Shown here in pieces: positions 48,957-61,277 of a stretch of DNA of 64,000 nucleotides. Positions within the stretch are counted from its first letter, which is position 1. The number at the start of each line of letters is the position of its first letter. The notes beneath the pieces were generated by a model. It was not told the DNA's origin and ran no database searches. It saw only the letters and a program-made list of their open reading frames with translations. The position numbers were made by a program, and so were the translations under genes. Source of the DNA: Cunninghamia lanceolata (Eukaryota; Streptophyta; Pinopsida; Cupressales; Cupressaceae); contig BSBN01000494.1 in NCBI GenBank assembly GCA_027924645.1, positions 1,436,001 through 1,500,000 on the forward strand. The letters are read 5' to 3'.

Positions 48957-48970
48957 TGGTATTAGAGCTC
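48957..48970 (+). promoter_or_regulatory. Primer-binding site, iMet-like
   Basis: TGGTATTAGAGCTC three bases after the LTR; one transition from the plant iMet consensus in the first 12 bases. Confidence 0.8.
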
Positions 48971-49421
48971 AGAAGATTCTGAGCGTGTAGATAGAGCGCT
49001 GAAGGAGGCAATCTACACCAGGATTTTGGGGTAAGCATTGGCTTTTGCTACCTGATTCTTATTGTGAAGTTTTATGGTTGCAGGTGCAAGTTCACTCACT
49101 GTAGTAGGCAGACAAGAAGGTTCGTCAAGAGGGCCAGAAGAGATGGTCCATTGGTTGTCACCAAAAGTCTTGGGGAGAGAGGCAAGAGAGGACTCCCAAG
49201 TGAGGGACAAAAGTGTTGTTGTAGCAGGAAGGAGTGGACTTCTGATGATAGAGATGCACCTTGGAGGCAGCTAGTCAAACTCAATTAATAGGAGTCACAG
49301 TTGGAAAATAAAGAGGAAGCAGAGGAGGCATCAAATCAGGGTTGAAGACATAAAGAGGCAAAAGTCATTTGAAGCAGACCACACAACTCTTGGGACAAGA
49401 GTTTTCTCATGCTGAGGAGTA
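48971..49421 (+). other. Short interior of the LTR element
   Basis: No ORF of known family. Overlapping short frames (49064-49288, 49074-49274) show no motif. GGGGTAAGCATT near 49028 and GGTTGCAG|GTGC near 49082 look like a small intron's ends, so a spliced leader is possible but unproven. Confidence 0.5.
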
Positions 49422-50749
49422 TGGTGCAGGAGCACCTTGGCTTTGATTAAATTGTAATGTTACAACATTGTAATAATGTTATTTTGAGTCATTATTATGT
49501 GTCTTGGAGACTAGGAGTCTTAAATGTGCAAAATATTGCAAGAATGTACAAGTTGCCAGTGTAAAATTAGAAAAAACAGTCAAGTTACAAAAAAAGACAG
49601 TTTTGGGATGGAAGATGAAGGGTCAGTTTAGTCTTAGGCATTGGTAAGTGGTTTGGAATTAGTTAGAAGATGAAGAGTCTAGTATGAAATGCCTTTAAAA
49701 GGCCTTATGTATGTTTGTAGAAGTGGAGGTGATTGAATGTGTGAATGGAAATAACAAAAAGCATTGTTTTTATACATTTTCTTCAGAAAAATGATGTCTT
49801 CTTGCATTGTACGGCTCTGTACGGATTGGAGTTCATTTCAAACTGACTTTGTATGAAAGGTCTATCAATCACCTTCCCTTTGCTTTTGGTTGCATGCATT
49901 TTTGTTTCATTTTGCACAAGATATTGCATTTTTTGTATTGGCAGTCCAAACCTTGCCTTAGGGTAAGCAGTGGCTAGTAAAAACTGTATTTCTCTTGTTA
50001 TATCCTTTGACAATGGCTAATCCTTGGTGGAAAGGGAGTGTAGTAGTAGGTGCTTTCATATTCTAAGGGTCTCTGACCTAAGATCTAAGTTTGATGTGAA
50101 GAAAATCAAGTTTTGTGACTATTTTTCTGTGTTAACAGTCCTGAAAACAGAGTTTAGACCTAGGGTATGGTAAAATATTGATGGGAATGGACTTTTCATG
50201 GATCAATGAGCATGTACAGACCTGGTATGAAGTGTTCCAAGCACATGCAAGGTGAGAGGAGTCTTGGAGTGCCTACTTTGAATAAGACCCTATGCATGCA
50301 AAGCCAATTAGGCCTAAACTGGAACAAGACAGTCATGTTTTGAGTAGTCCTTTTCAAAACAACTTATAGTGGTTTCTTGATATGTTTTAGAACAACTTAA
50401 TGGGTATTCAAAACACCCATCACAATCTTGATGAAGGTTCTAGGTCAAAATTTATGAGGGACTGTCTTACTAAACAGGGCTACTAGCTTTTGGGGCAGTC
50501 AATGAAGGATTGGTAATGAGATGAAGGGACAGTCCTTGGTAATTGTTTGTTTTGATTGAGATAGGGTTCCTAAATGATGGAAAGAAAGACAACTAAGGTA
50601 TTGTTGAGTCAGAGTTGTGAGGAACTCAGTTTTGTGCCATTAACTCATGAAGGTTTCTTGTGAAGACTTATAAGGTTGTGGGATTGAAACCCTCTATTTT
50701 GGAATATGACAGTAAGGAGTTGAGTTGTTTTCTTTTATCCTCTGCATCA
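49422..50749 (+). repeat. 3' LTR, 1328 bp
   Basis: Pairs with 47607-48953. Lacks 19 bp between TTTAG direct repeats, a typical slippage deletion. Confidence 0.92.
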
Positions 50750-52145
50750 CACCCCCACTCGACTGGCTTCTGCCAAGAGAGTGAGAGTGACTTGAAGGTC
50801 ATCTAGCAAGGAGAGGGCCCATGTGTTGTATCAAAGTTGACTCATCCACATTTGTGCTTGAGTCACGTTTTGAGGAGTACAGTGGCAAAATGTAATTGAG
50901 TAATTTGTTTACCCATGCCAATTCCCATTTTGATAGAATAGCTTAATATAATTACATAGCAATAAGTGGAGCACCTTACTGCTAAGTTTGGTTCATTATC
51001 TAATCCCTATCTAGTCCCATTTTACATCTATTCATACTTATCTTCATATATTTGACTTTATCACATCTCTAGTTACACACATTCCCATATATTTACCATT
51101 ATTAGTCATTTATTGCACCTACCACCACACACACATTTATACATTCAATTGCCACCTTGAGATATGGGGTTTCTTATCCTAGGTCAATCCCATGGCACTC
51201 AAGATTAACCTCAAGCTACTCAACATGGACCAAAAAAGAATATTTAAATTTAAATTGTTGACTCCCATCCTTTTCCACTAGCCATTGGGAGGTGACCTGA
51301 CACATGTTTGCACTACAAATTGCTATGTCTCAGTATTTAAAGACATTTATTTGTGCAATTAATCCAACAACTATAAGGGTAAATCATTCTAGGAACATTT
51401 TGATTTGGAGCTTAAAAATGAACTAATGTGCATTTGAATTAGAATTTGCATCTAATCCATTTGCATGCTTAAGGATGTTGGCTTTTGATATTTTTCCAAG
51501 ACATAAAGCCAATGTAATAATGGGATTGACCTAAGAGAACATGACCCTAGCAATTCTAGCAACTTCCCTTAAGGTATTTCTAAATACCATTATCCTTACA
51601 CATCCCCAGGGGACAAAGATCGTAGTGAATCGAATTGTAGACGTTTGCTAATAGTCAAATCAAATCTACAACTCAAAGGACAAATCTGTGTTGCACAAGA
51701 TTGACCTTGAGCTACTTAAGACCAAGCCAAATGAAAATTATTAGTCTGTTTCGATTCTCAAACATTAAGCACATCAAAAACATTATATTCTAGACATTGA
51801 AGAATTAATTCTATATGATATTATCATTATTTATTATAATTCCTAAAAATATCAAACCCACAAAAATCATTTAGCTACGTGATATGGGAGCACAAGCCTT
51901 ACGCTGAAACCTCTTCAACTAAGAGCCAAGGACTGAGGTGTATCTATTCTACCAAAGTCGCCCGAGGCATGATCTCAACCTCATACCTTGTGGTGCCACG
52001 ACCTTGCACTTAGCAAGACTTGACCCCTAGTGGGCTCATTCAAAACTATACACTTCACCAATAAACCAAAGACCCATTGACTATATGTCATTTTTAAAAA
52101 CATCCTAACTTATCATAGCTCAACTCTATCCTATTTTTTTCTAAA
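50750..52145. other. Unassigned, no gene seen
   Basis: AT-rich sequence continuing the host locus of the LTR element. No coding frame or terminus was recognised up to the candidate Helitron end. Confidence 0.5.
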
Positions 52146-52171
52146 CTAGCAATTGCACTGTAGTGTGCAAT
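52146..52171 (-). terminator. Candidate Helitron 3' terminus: hairpin plus CTAG
   Basis: On the minus strand: ATTGCAC, a 6-base loop, GTGCAAT, then TG and CTAG, then T of the host. Helitron 3' ends have a short GC-containing hairpin a few bases before CTRR and insert before T. The spacing is slightly short, and no second copy is available to confirm. Confidence 0.55.
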
Positions 52172-52562
52172 GGGTACGCCGTGGAAAGTTGAAGTGACCT
52201 AAATTTATTTAGAACCATTAAACTATTCGAACATGCTGAAATAAATTATACTATGACCGGTGGGGATGATGCAAAGTGAAATGCGAGTTTCAATATATTG
52301 ATAAGGAAGGTTTAAAAGTAGTATGTAATTTTAAGGTAGATTTGAATCAATAATTTCGATCACATTCCTGAATCCTAAGAATATATAAGCAATACCTAAT
52401 TTTTAAGGAGGATATAAGAAACAATAAGGAAACTAAAATTTGTGCATGCAAAAAATTAATTGAAAGGTAGATTGTAGTTTGTTATTTTTTATTTTTAATA
52501 TCAGAATGCAAAATATAAAGTGAAAATATAAAATAAATAAAAATGCACAGATGCATTTATAA

Positions 52563-53033
52563 AATGGCAATTTCACAACATGTAAAATGGGATGCACTCA
52601 AGTTGTAAATCATCGAAGATTTCGTAGGGGAAACCCATACTTAATTTTTCAAGAGACATGTTAAATGCATATATGTACAAATGTTAAGTGTTTAATTGGG
52701 TAAACTACTAATCTCAAGTAATGGTAATTTCACAACATGGAAAATTGGATGCACTCAAGTTGTAAATCACCGAAGCTTTCGTAGGGGAAACCCATACTTA
52801 ATTCTTCAAGAGACATGTTAAATGCATATATGTACAAATGTTAAGTGTTTAATTGGGTAAACTACTAATCTCAAGTAATGGTAATTTCACAACATGGAAA
52901 ATTGGATGCACTCAAGTTGTAAATCACCGAAGCTTTCGTAGGGGAAACCCATACTTAATTCTTCAAGAGACATGTTAAATGCATATATGTACAAATGTTA
53001 AGTGTTTAATTGGGTAAACTACTAATTTACATA
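52563..53033. repeat. 157-bp tandem repeat, three copies
   Basis: Starts near 52563, 52720 and 52877, each with AATTTCACAACATG near the start and TAAACTACTAAT at the end. Copies 2 and 3 are almost identical; copy 1 is more diverged. The array lies in the 3' non-coding part of the Helitron. Confidence 0.95.
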
Positions 53034-54512
53034 TCCAAGTATTTAGTCCAACAGACAAAAACAAGTACAAGCGCTAGTAAATGTTATGTAATAGATACCC
53101 CTCAATCATGGCATTGCAAACAGGTAAAGGGTAGTTATCCTCTTTTGGTTTCCATTTTACCAATTTAATGGAATTTAAACTTAAAATGAAATCAATTCAC
53201 GCTACACAGATATTTCAAGATATGAGTAATTTCATCTTGAAAATAATTAAAGCATTTTGCTTCCAATTAAACAGGAGAAAATAAACATAAGAAAAAGTAA
53301 TTCAAACCCTGCCTACACGCACATGTCCATGCTCTGAATTCTAGAGCTATGACATAAAAAGCAACAAATTATATCTTTATATAGAATAATGCTTGGAATA
53401 TAGTAAGTGCTTGGATGTAATATTTTTATTACTACGAAGGTACATTGGAATTCAGTTCAAATTGGCTAACTGTAAAGGTAAGTTTATAAAGCTACTACAA
53501 TGATAGGGATGGCGTAAAGATAAGAGTCTCTACATGGATGAACTACTGCAGCAAGCTCTTTCAAATTGGCATGGATGAACTACTGAAGTTAGAAAGACCA
53601 GCACGAGATGATTTTCTATTCATTCAACTACGTTTATGATCATCATCTGTTTTGGTGGTCATAAGCTGTAAGTGAAATTCATTGTTTAGTAACAGTAGAT
53701 TTAAAAAGGAGCTCATCACGAAAGAGACCATCCATAAATTCTATTTTTGGTACATACGATCATTGCCCTCAACCACTAGCCTCCCTGTATAGTAATAACA
53801 TTTAAATTCTTGAAAATAATACAAAATAAAATAGTAAAATCGCAATACCTGGAAAAAATAAAATCTGTAAAGTTCCCTCTTTATGGGTATGGATGTTCAA
53901 ATTTTTATGCAACCTGATATGTTCAAACTTTAAACATCATAATGCAGAGTAAATGTACATTTACCAAATACTAAATTGCAATGTAAATTATATGCCATAT
54001 TGAGATAAACATCAGTACTGACAAGAACAACAGAGCCCCATTAATTAACAGCACAAAATAAAATTTAGATTCACCTAGATCTGAATGGTCTTATTGGTCG
54101 TTCATCTGCAGAAATTGTTAACAGGTTCAGTAAAGTCTTAGAATTGCTTGGCTACAATTGTAATCAGTTTGTCTATGTTGAAGATATTCAGAGAAGTGGG
54201 CAATGACAGGATAATGCTACCAATCCACCAAAACCAGTTTTGGTCACATAATGTTTTATATTACTCTAGCTTTGATAATAATCTGAATATTATGTCCAAT
54301 ACAAGTGAAGTTTTATGAATCACAATTAAAAAAAATGAATGTTTTGATGGCATTGCATAGCATTGTCGTAAAATGAAAGATATATATAAATTGTAAATCA
54401 ATGTTTCTATAAGTGAATGCAAGAAAGTAATGGGAGTGGATGAACTAACCTGTTGTGCCTTTTTTTTTTCATGATCATGCAGTCAAGATTGTGCATGCGA
54501 CAGCACTGACAA
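53034..54512. other. Helitron 3' non-coding region
   Basis: No gene found between the helicase stop and the tandem repeats. AT-rich. It could hold a captured fragment too degraded to recognise. Confidence 0.5.
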
Positions 54513-57500
54513 TCATTCCTCCTCTTGTTTGCGAAGAGCAACATATGGGTTGTGTTGCATACGTGCATATCTTTGGAACGTGAAAGTCGGGCATATTCGA
54601 AGACATGCAAGGCTGCAGACTCTAGAAATAGCTGTGAATGTCAGTCCCTGACGATCTATGTTGCCAATGTCGATTGTTGCTTGTGGAAGTGTAAGGCCTT
54701 GTGATTTGTGTATTGTTAAGGCCCATGCCATTTTCAATGGGATTTGGCGATGACCACCACGACTCAATGGTGCAATGGGCACATTTCTTGCATTATTGAG
54801 ATCCCAAACTAGGCCTATGTATTTTTTGAACTGAACAACAACAAACAAAGGAAGTTGCGGTGGTTTATTGCCATCCTTGTATACAATGGCTTTCACCTGG
54901 CCTAGTGTACCATTCACAAGGCCTGCTTGCACCCACAAATTAGAACATAGCATAACTTCTTGGCCAACACTAAAGAGAATTTTAGCTTCAAGTTGTTCAT
55001 CGTCTAGATTTGGGCATGTTGCCCCTTTTAGTTGTTCTGCATTAGAAAAGGCAATTGGCATTGCTAATGATTTCAACATATGTTTATTGTGTAGTGAAAC
55101 CAATTCATTTGTTGGAAATAAATGTATGGAGGATAGGAACGGTGCTTGCTCTGCAAAGGTTAGTGAGGAATTTGAACATGCCATGAGAACATGCCAATCT
55201 TCAACTGTAGGCTCTGCATTTCTTATATTTGAGAGAATTAAACGGAAGGCCATTTGTATAGGATCATCACCGATTTGCTGAAATATCTTGGTCAATGTAA
55301 TAACTGTGGTGAAGCTTTGCCATAGTGTTCCTCCATAGGAGTTTGAAGCATACATGGGGATATCTTTGACTGGTGGGAGTTGGCCAAGGTCACCAAAGAG
55401 AATGATTGAGCGTCCCCCAAATGGGATATGATTGTGGCTAGGGAATGCCTCACGCAATCGTATGTCAATTCTTTGTATCAACTTTGGGCCAATAAAACTC
55501 ATCTCGTCTATCAGAATGTAACGAATGAAGTACATGCTCTCCTGGAATGTTGCAAGTGTTTGTCCTTGTAGGGGATTCATTTCTCTGATCGGTATGTGGA
55601 GTGCAGAATGAATTGTAGATGCCTGAATATTGAACGCTGCAACACCAGTTGGTGCGAGGAGTAGCAAAGGTGATTAGACATGTGGAGCTGCTCCCATGAG
55701 TGTGGATTTGATGCTTGAGATCAAATGTGACTTTCGAGTACCTGCAGTTCCTTGAACAATTATTTTTAGTGGTGGTTGGAAACAATTGGCAGAGAAGTGT
55801 GAAACAATAATATCATATGCTTTCTGTTGTTGGATAGAGATGCTGCTCTGTGAGGCTTGAGCAAAAACATGTTGGACTTGAAAGGTTGGCCGATAAGAGT
55901 CAATGAAATCAGTAGCTGTAGCTTTTAGTATTGGATTAAAGCTTGGAGTTGTCCAATCATTGTTTAGGTCAATGCCACGGCGACCAAGCATGTCAAGGCT
56001 GTCTAATTGTAATGATATGCCTGGATGCAAGCTTGATAACACTTACCATTCATCAAGATTGTTATCTTCCATGACATATTCATTATTTGAAGTACTGCCA
56101 TCATCGGTATCATTGGTATCTGATAGTGGATCAGTCGGTGTGCGATGCACATGCCATTGATGGAAGTTGTATGAGAATCTTTCCCAATTTGCAATAATCT
56201 GTGGTGTTGATATGCCAATATCATCATGAATGCTATGAAATGGGTGGTAGAGCAGTAGTTCACTCCAATAGAATGCTTCAAAACACCTGTCATCTTTTGC
56301 TGGGATAGTTGTGAACCGTGGGATTACACGGACAATGGCTGATGTGGAGCGCTCTCTCCATTGTAAGTTTTTGCATGATGCTTTGAAGGTCCATTTTTGT
56401 GTCATTTCAATGAGTGACAGAGCATCCAGCTCCATAGGTCGCACCATGTATGAGTCAATGAAAGTAGGGGAGGGGGTAGTGGAAGTGTTTGAGATTGTAA
56501 CACGTTGGTAATGTTTTTGGCTAACATTCAAACATACAAATGGTCTGCTAGATATGGACAGGGGTAGTTTTTGCAGAAGGTGGCAAGTCTCTTGGGCACC
56601 AATGTCACGATCTACAAGGCTTTCAGATAGCATTTTGCGAAAAGCTATTGGTGCTAGCTTATTAGAGTCTGAATTGGTTGAAATGCGAGTCATCATATTG
56701 TGGTATGTTTCAGATTGGTGCTCAGCTTTTGTTGCATATTTTGCAAGATATTTGAGCACTGCATTGGTTGAAAGAATAGGTTGGCAATCCACATTGGCTC
56801 TCCATATAGAAAGGATATATGGGTTGTGAAGATTCAAGCGGTCATCATTGTGGGCAGGGGTGTGTTTAGGTTGCCCATTCTCAGCAATTGTAAGACTTGA
56901 TCTCTCTTGTAAGTTCCAAGGGGCTTTATAATGACATGCAAGAGATGTCCCCTTCCTCCGCAAGCATGTTAGCTAGGTACATTTTGTATGGCGTTGCACA
57001 CGATTGACCAGTTCATTGTAATCAGTGGAAGGGCTCGTTGCTTTTATCATTCCTGTGTCCATCAAGCAAGGGTCATCCAAGATAGTTCGATGGAAATTTT
57101 GGTTCCTGAGTTGAAGACTGCGTGGGTTCCAGGCAGAGACATATCTATCAATGTAGTCAATTATTCTTTGTACAGATTGAAGGTTGTTCCATTGTAATTT
57201 TGCAATGTCAAGTGCTTCTTGGAGCCCGAGGAAACCGTGAATATGTGCAGATCCTTTATGTTGCCATTCGTACCTAGATTTGAGAGTTTGTTAGGAAGAA
57301 GTAAAGAAAAAAATAAGTGATTTTGGTAAGTGGAAGGCATATACCTGTACCAGTAGTCACTTGCACCGAGTAGTTTCTCCAAGACCTCTTCACGGAATGT
57401 TGTAAATCTATGGTACATGTAGAGTACAGCAAGGTGTGGATTGCGAATTATATTTTGTACCCTCCATCTAGAAGCCTTTGAAGGATCTGTAGGAATGGTA

Positions 57501-59007
57501 GTTGGCATAATGCAATGTAAGTCAGGCCATTTTGTATCTGCTGCACTTAAGGTGAAGAAAAGTGTTGGGCAACCAATTTGAATGACCATGTCAGAAAGCT
57601 CCCCTCTACATTTATTCCAAAACGGCCGTGTGCCACGACGTACTGAGCTAAAGCGCATGAGTTGATCAGCGAGCCTTTCATCAGGTAGGTCCTTCAATCT
57701 TTGGTGGAGGTCAGCAATTGTTGTCGGAAGTATATCATTTACCTGCTTGTTAACAAACACCGATGTTGTGGCTTGGCTACGATGGTGCATGATTATGTTG
57801 AGAAGGAAATATGTGAAGCGTGGGTGTTGGCCAAATCTATTATCATGATATCTTAGTAGATGAAGAGCATATTCATGTAGCTTAATTTCTTTCATGCGGT
57901 GTTGCTTGAAGGTGGCTATGCTTGTTGGAAATAGAGCAGGGAATGCCATTGCAAACAAGCCTTCAGTGGTGTATTCATTTATTGGGGAGGTAGAAATGGG
58001 AGGCCATTCTATAGCAGGAGCTTGTCATCCATTTCCTAGTTGTAAGTAGGCTTGCACTTCTTCCATTTCTCTACATGATGGCGGTAGGTTTGCTACAAAT
58101 GAGGTTGTACTTTCAATTGTTTTAGCTTCATCAAAATTTGTTTGTAGGGACTCTAGATTTGTGGGAATAGGATTGGAAGTTGTTGCATATATAAGTTCTG
58201 AAATATCAGTGGATTCATGAGGCAAAGATGACAATGCATGCTCATTCAACTGCACATCTTTGTAGTATGGATCATTTTGGAGCTTATATGTCAATGCCTC
58301 ATGAACACGTGACCTACTAACATAGAAGCTATACTTTTGTTGTTCAACATTTTTTTTGTTTATTATAATGATGTCTAGTTCATCTATACGCCTAGGCAAT
58401 GAGATTGCTATGCTAGAAATATCTTGTGGAAAGCAGATAGTGTGACCACTATACTTTAGTTGCCCCCCCGTGCATATGTTACTTGAAGAACCGGGCTAAT
58501 CTTTGTTATCAACATCTCCTCGATTTGACTTAGTTTTTGTAAACAAGAAGGTTGATCACCAGGGTCCATGTTGTTCCACTTAGAGAAGCGATGGCCATTT
58601 TTTTCTGATATGCATCTATAACAAGTAGGGACTCCATTTGATTTCCTAGTTTTAATGCCTGGATATTTTTCCATGCAAACTAAGCATGTTGACATTTTTG
58701 AGAGGCTATCCAATCTTGACCTAAATTTGTCTCTAACAGTGTAATAATTTTCAGGGAAACATAGAGGAGGGCAAAGCTGGGTTGATGGGGTGGGTTGTAC
58801 GCCATATTGTGACTGAGGGGCAAGTGTTTGAAGGTGCGGGACGTCGGAGGAAGGAGTTAGTGTTGGTGCTAAGGCCTCACTCTGGAGGATATGTTTGTTT
58901 TGTCATCTTCTTTTGTTAATATTAGTTTTCCTTGCATGATATTGTATACGATGCATTTCATTTGTACGGGTTCGCTTTGCTAGCATCCTTGCATCTTCTA
59001 CTTCCAT
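54513..59007 (-). pseudogene. Helitron Rep-helicase (HUH nickase plus PIF1-like helicase)
   Basis: The ATG at 59007 (MEVEDARMLAKRTR) opens about 1,474 codons if one intron (57274-57344) is removed and one base loss is allowed. N-terminus: zinc-finger-like cysteines (TCLVC, TCYRC), then FPQD-IS. Helitron_like_N domain: FFTLSAADTKWPDL at about 57550. HUH motif: HIH at 57237-57245 in GSAHIHGFL. Two-tyrosine motif: KYLAKY at about 56735-56750. PIF1 helicase: Walker A GTAGTRKS (family GTAGTGKS), Walker B LIDEM, GDLGQLPPV, and IHKSQG near the end. Breaks: in-frame stops at 58903, 58025, 56973, 56043 and 55674, and a frameshift in the C7 run at 58463-58469. The Walker A substitution adds to these. 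The HUH and YY residues are intact. Confidence 0.92.
57274..57344 (-). other. 71-bp intron in the Helitron Rep gene
   Basis: The minus strand reads CAG|GTATATGCC at the donor and AATCTAG|GTAC at the acceptor, with CTAAC about 20 bases before the acceptor as a possible branch site. Removing it joins DYWYR to YEWQHKGSAHIHG in frame, exactly as Helitron Rep proteins read. Without splicing the HUH motif is out of frame. Confidence 0.88.
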
Positions 59008-59453
59008 TGTAGGGAATCTTGAATATTTGAGGGTTTTGAACTATCTGTACATCATGCAGATTCAAATATATATCACATTTTGAAGCATGGGAATTGAAGA
59101 TATAAAAGTATGCAAAAGCAATATTATAACATGGCAATCGACATTAATGTGTACAAAATATAAGAAACCAATAAGAAGGTAATAAACATAATGGAAATTG
59201 TTTTTTGTTCGAAGAGAATTTTACAATCATTATAGACAATTTAAGAAGCAAATACATTGTTTAAAGCTAACAATGCAAATAGGAAAAATAGGGGAACATA
59301 TCCCTATATATGTTTATATGAAGCTATCCATCTTTGAAAAAAGGGAAACGTACAATAGTTAGAAGTGAGATTTACATTGTTTGAGGTACATAACATCAGA
59401 GGAGCCATTCAAATAGGTATGTTATTGTACAAAAAAAGAGTGCAGTGCATGTT
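58906..59453. other. Rep 5' end and short spacer to the RPA gene
   Basis: Between the Rep ATG (59007) and the RPA stop (59454) lie about 450 bp of AT-rich sequence. This probably holds the RPA 3' UTR and the Rep promoter or leader; no clear TATA or poly(A) signal can be singled out. Confidence 0.4.
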
Positions 59454-61277
59454 TTAATTGAGTTGAATGGCTGTAACAACAATGCTGTGTGTTTCTTGTC
59501 CAGAAAATGAATTCATCTTGATAGAAAGATCAAGCAGGAATTGGCAACCAATAACACAATCTAAAATTTGTTTGGCTCTGTCAGGCTCTGCTAGGAGAAG
59601 CTGAAAGTTTTCTGCACTGACACCCAACAAAGCATTCGCTGGTCCTTCAAATGTAGTAACTTTAAGAAGTTCACCAGTGTCGTCCTGCAAGTCCATTTTA
59701 AGCATGTAGCTAAAATCACATGCTAAGAGATTAGTAGAACACTTTGGGCAATGAAAATGATTGGTGGAAACTTGAATTACTTTTTTCTTACATTTCTTAT
59801 TCTCAACCAACAAGGAGCAAGAAAGGTAGTAGAAGTTGTCCAAGTGGAGCTTGGAGATAATGGCCTTTACACAAGCATTTTTTTTCTCGGCAAACCTTGT
59901 AGTAACAATCTCTAAAATATCAATAGGATTTGCAAATTTGTGGGGGTTGAGCGGGTTATTCGACAAGGTAATTAGAGGTTGGAGAAGCTCTAAAGTGGAA
60001 TACCATGTCTTCAATGTTGAGGCCTCTAACAAGTCTGGATTGATTAGAATTGCAGTTGGGAAGATAGTGTCGATTTATTTTCCATGCCACGAGGTAATAC
60101 GGCCAGATTTCACAAGAAGAATGGGGGGGTTTGGTTTAAGGCACATTCTTGAGATTTGTTTCCCCTCAATTTGACAATGGCGACCCCATAGTGTAACATC
60201 TATGCTACTACTTGACATGTCTATGATTGTAGCAGTACATTTAATTGTTTCGGTCCCATCTCTTTTACGTATGGTTGATGTAGGTGAGATAGACAAAAGC
60301 AAGCCTATGACATCAACAAGGGAATTAATAGGCATTGACTCCAGTGTATCTATGCTCTTTATATGGTAACTATGAGTGGGTATGTTAGAGTCAATGCATG
60401 TGGAAGGAGTTATTGTTGATGAGTTGTGTAGGAATATCTCGAAAGGGTTTGTGGAGCTACTATATTTTGTGTTAGCCACTTTTACACGACCATTTGATAC
60501 GAGGTAGAGGGCATCACTTTGAACAACATCATAGAACTCATCAACAAGTTCATTCAAGCAAGTTATATGTATTTCAGTTCCTGCTTTGTCTATGAAATCG
60601 AAGCCAAAAACTTTACCGTCATGACCAGCATTTTGGAATTCATGGATTGGAGTTTTTGCCAAGGCGCTACCTTCGATGGACCATTGCCTATGGTATGTAG
60701 TCAACTTTAGAATTGGCATTATTTGAAAAGGGCCAATTTTTTGTTGGGATTCAAATTTGTTGCCTTCTTGGAGTGAACAACCTTCAGATCCATAAGGGGC
60801 CAATTTTTGTTTGAAGGTATTTTGTTGGAGGTACTCCTAAGCTTGGAGGAGAGGTACTGGAGTTCCAACTATTGTTTCACTATTTGAGATTATATCAAAC
60901 TTAGTAATTATGATAGCCCTGCAACAAAAGGAAAATCAATAATTTAATAAGAAGCTATAAGTCAAACAGATAGAGCAATATAAATGAATCTTGAATGTTT
61001 GAGCGTACGTGAATTTGTGGAACATCTTGCAAGTGTAATCTCGAAGACAAATAATTGAGCCTTTGGCTAGGGCCTCTTCTATAACAAGATAGTTGAATTG
61101 CTCTGGAAGTATAGCATGGTGTGTGTGCATTCCATCAGAGAGTTGCAAGCAGTATTTGACAATTGCAGAGCGTTCTTGATGGATGGAGTCTACAGATGTA
61201 ACTTGTAAACAAGGGTTTAGACTATCCATGCCTGTAAGTATGTTGGCTATGGCATTTGTAGTTAACATTGTTGCCAT
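59454..61277 (-). pseudogene. Helitron RPA70-like single-stranded DNA-binding protein
   Basis: About 577 codons in two exons, with ATG at 61277 (MATMLTTNAIANIL). Exon 1 is the RPA70 N-domain (LQVTSVDSIHQERSAIVKY, LSDGMHTHHAILPEQFN). An intron (60919-61008; AC|GTACGC donor, TTGCAG|G acceptor) leads to exon 2. The OB fold DBD-A/B region has KVFGFDFIDKAGTEIHIT and RVKVANTKYSS, then a TLWG piece. DBD-C keeps a zinc ribbon (FHCPKC) and DLQDDTGELLKVTTFEG. Stops at 60837-60839 and 60075-60077 are the only visible breaks. A splice acceptor (TTTTACTCGCAG|G) just upstream suggests a 5' leader intron. Known plant Helitrons often carry such genes. Confidence 0.9.
60919..61008 (-). other. 90-bp intron in the RPA-like gene
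   Basis: GTACGC donor and TTTTGTTGCAG acceptor on the minus strand. Removal joins KMFHKFT to AIIITKFD, as in RPA70 proteins, where the N-domain ends in a beta-strand of this type. Confidence 0.82.

Larger units (their letters stand above)
47607..50749 (+). mobile_element. Non-autonomous LTR element, 3.1 kb, young-looking
   Basis: Two highly similar LTRs (47607-48953 and 49422-50749) flank only 468 bp of interior. Termini are TGGTGCAG and CTGCATCA. Flanks are CACCT and CACCC, a 5-bp TSD with one mismatch. A PBS (48957-48970) and a short purine stretch GAGGAGTA just before the second LTR set plus orientation. There is no gag or pol, so it must be mobilised in trans. Long LTRs with a tiny interior do not fit the usual TRIM definition (short LTRs) or LARD (long interior). 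Confidence 0.88.

Noticed and set aside
54868..55281. 137-codon plus-strand ORF
   Set aside because: It lies opposite the PIF1 helicase, whose minus-strand motifs are clear, so this is a shadow frame.
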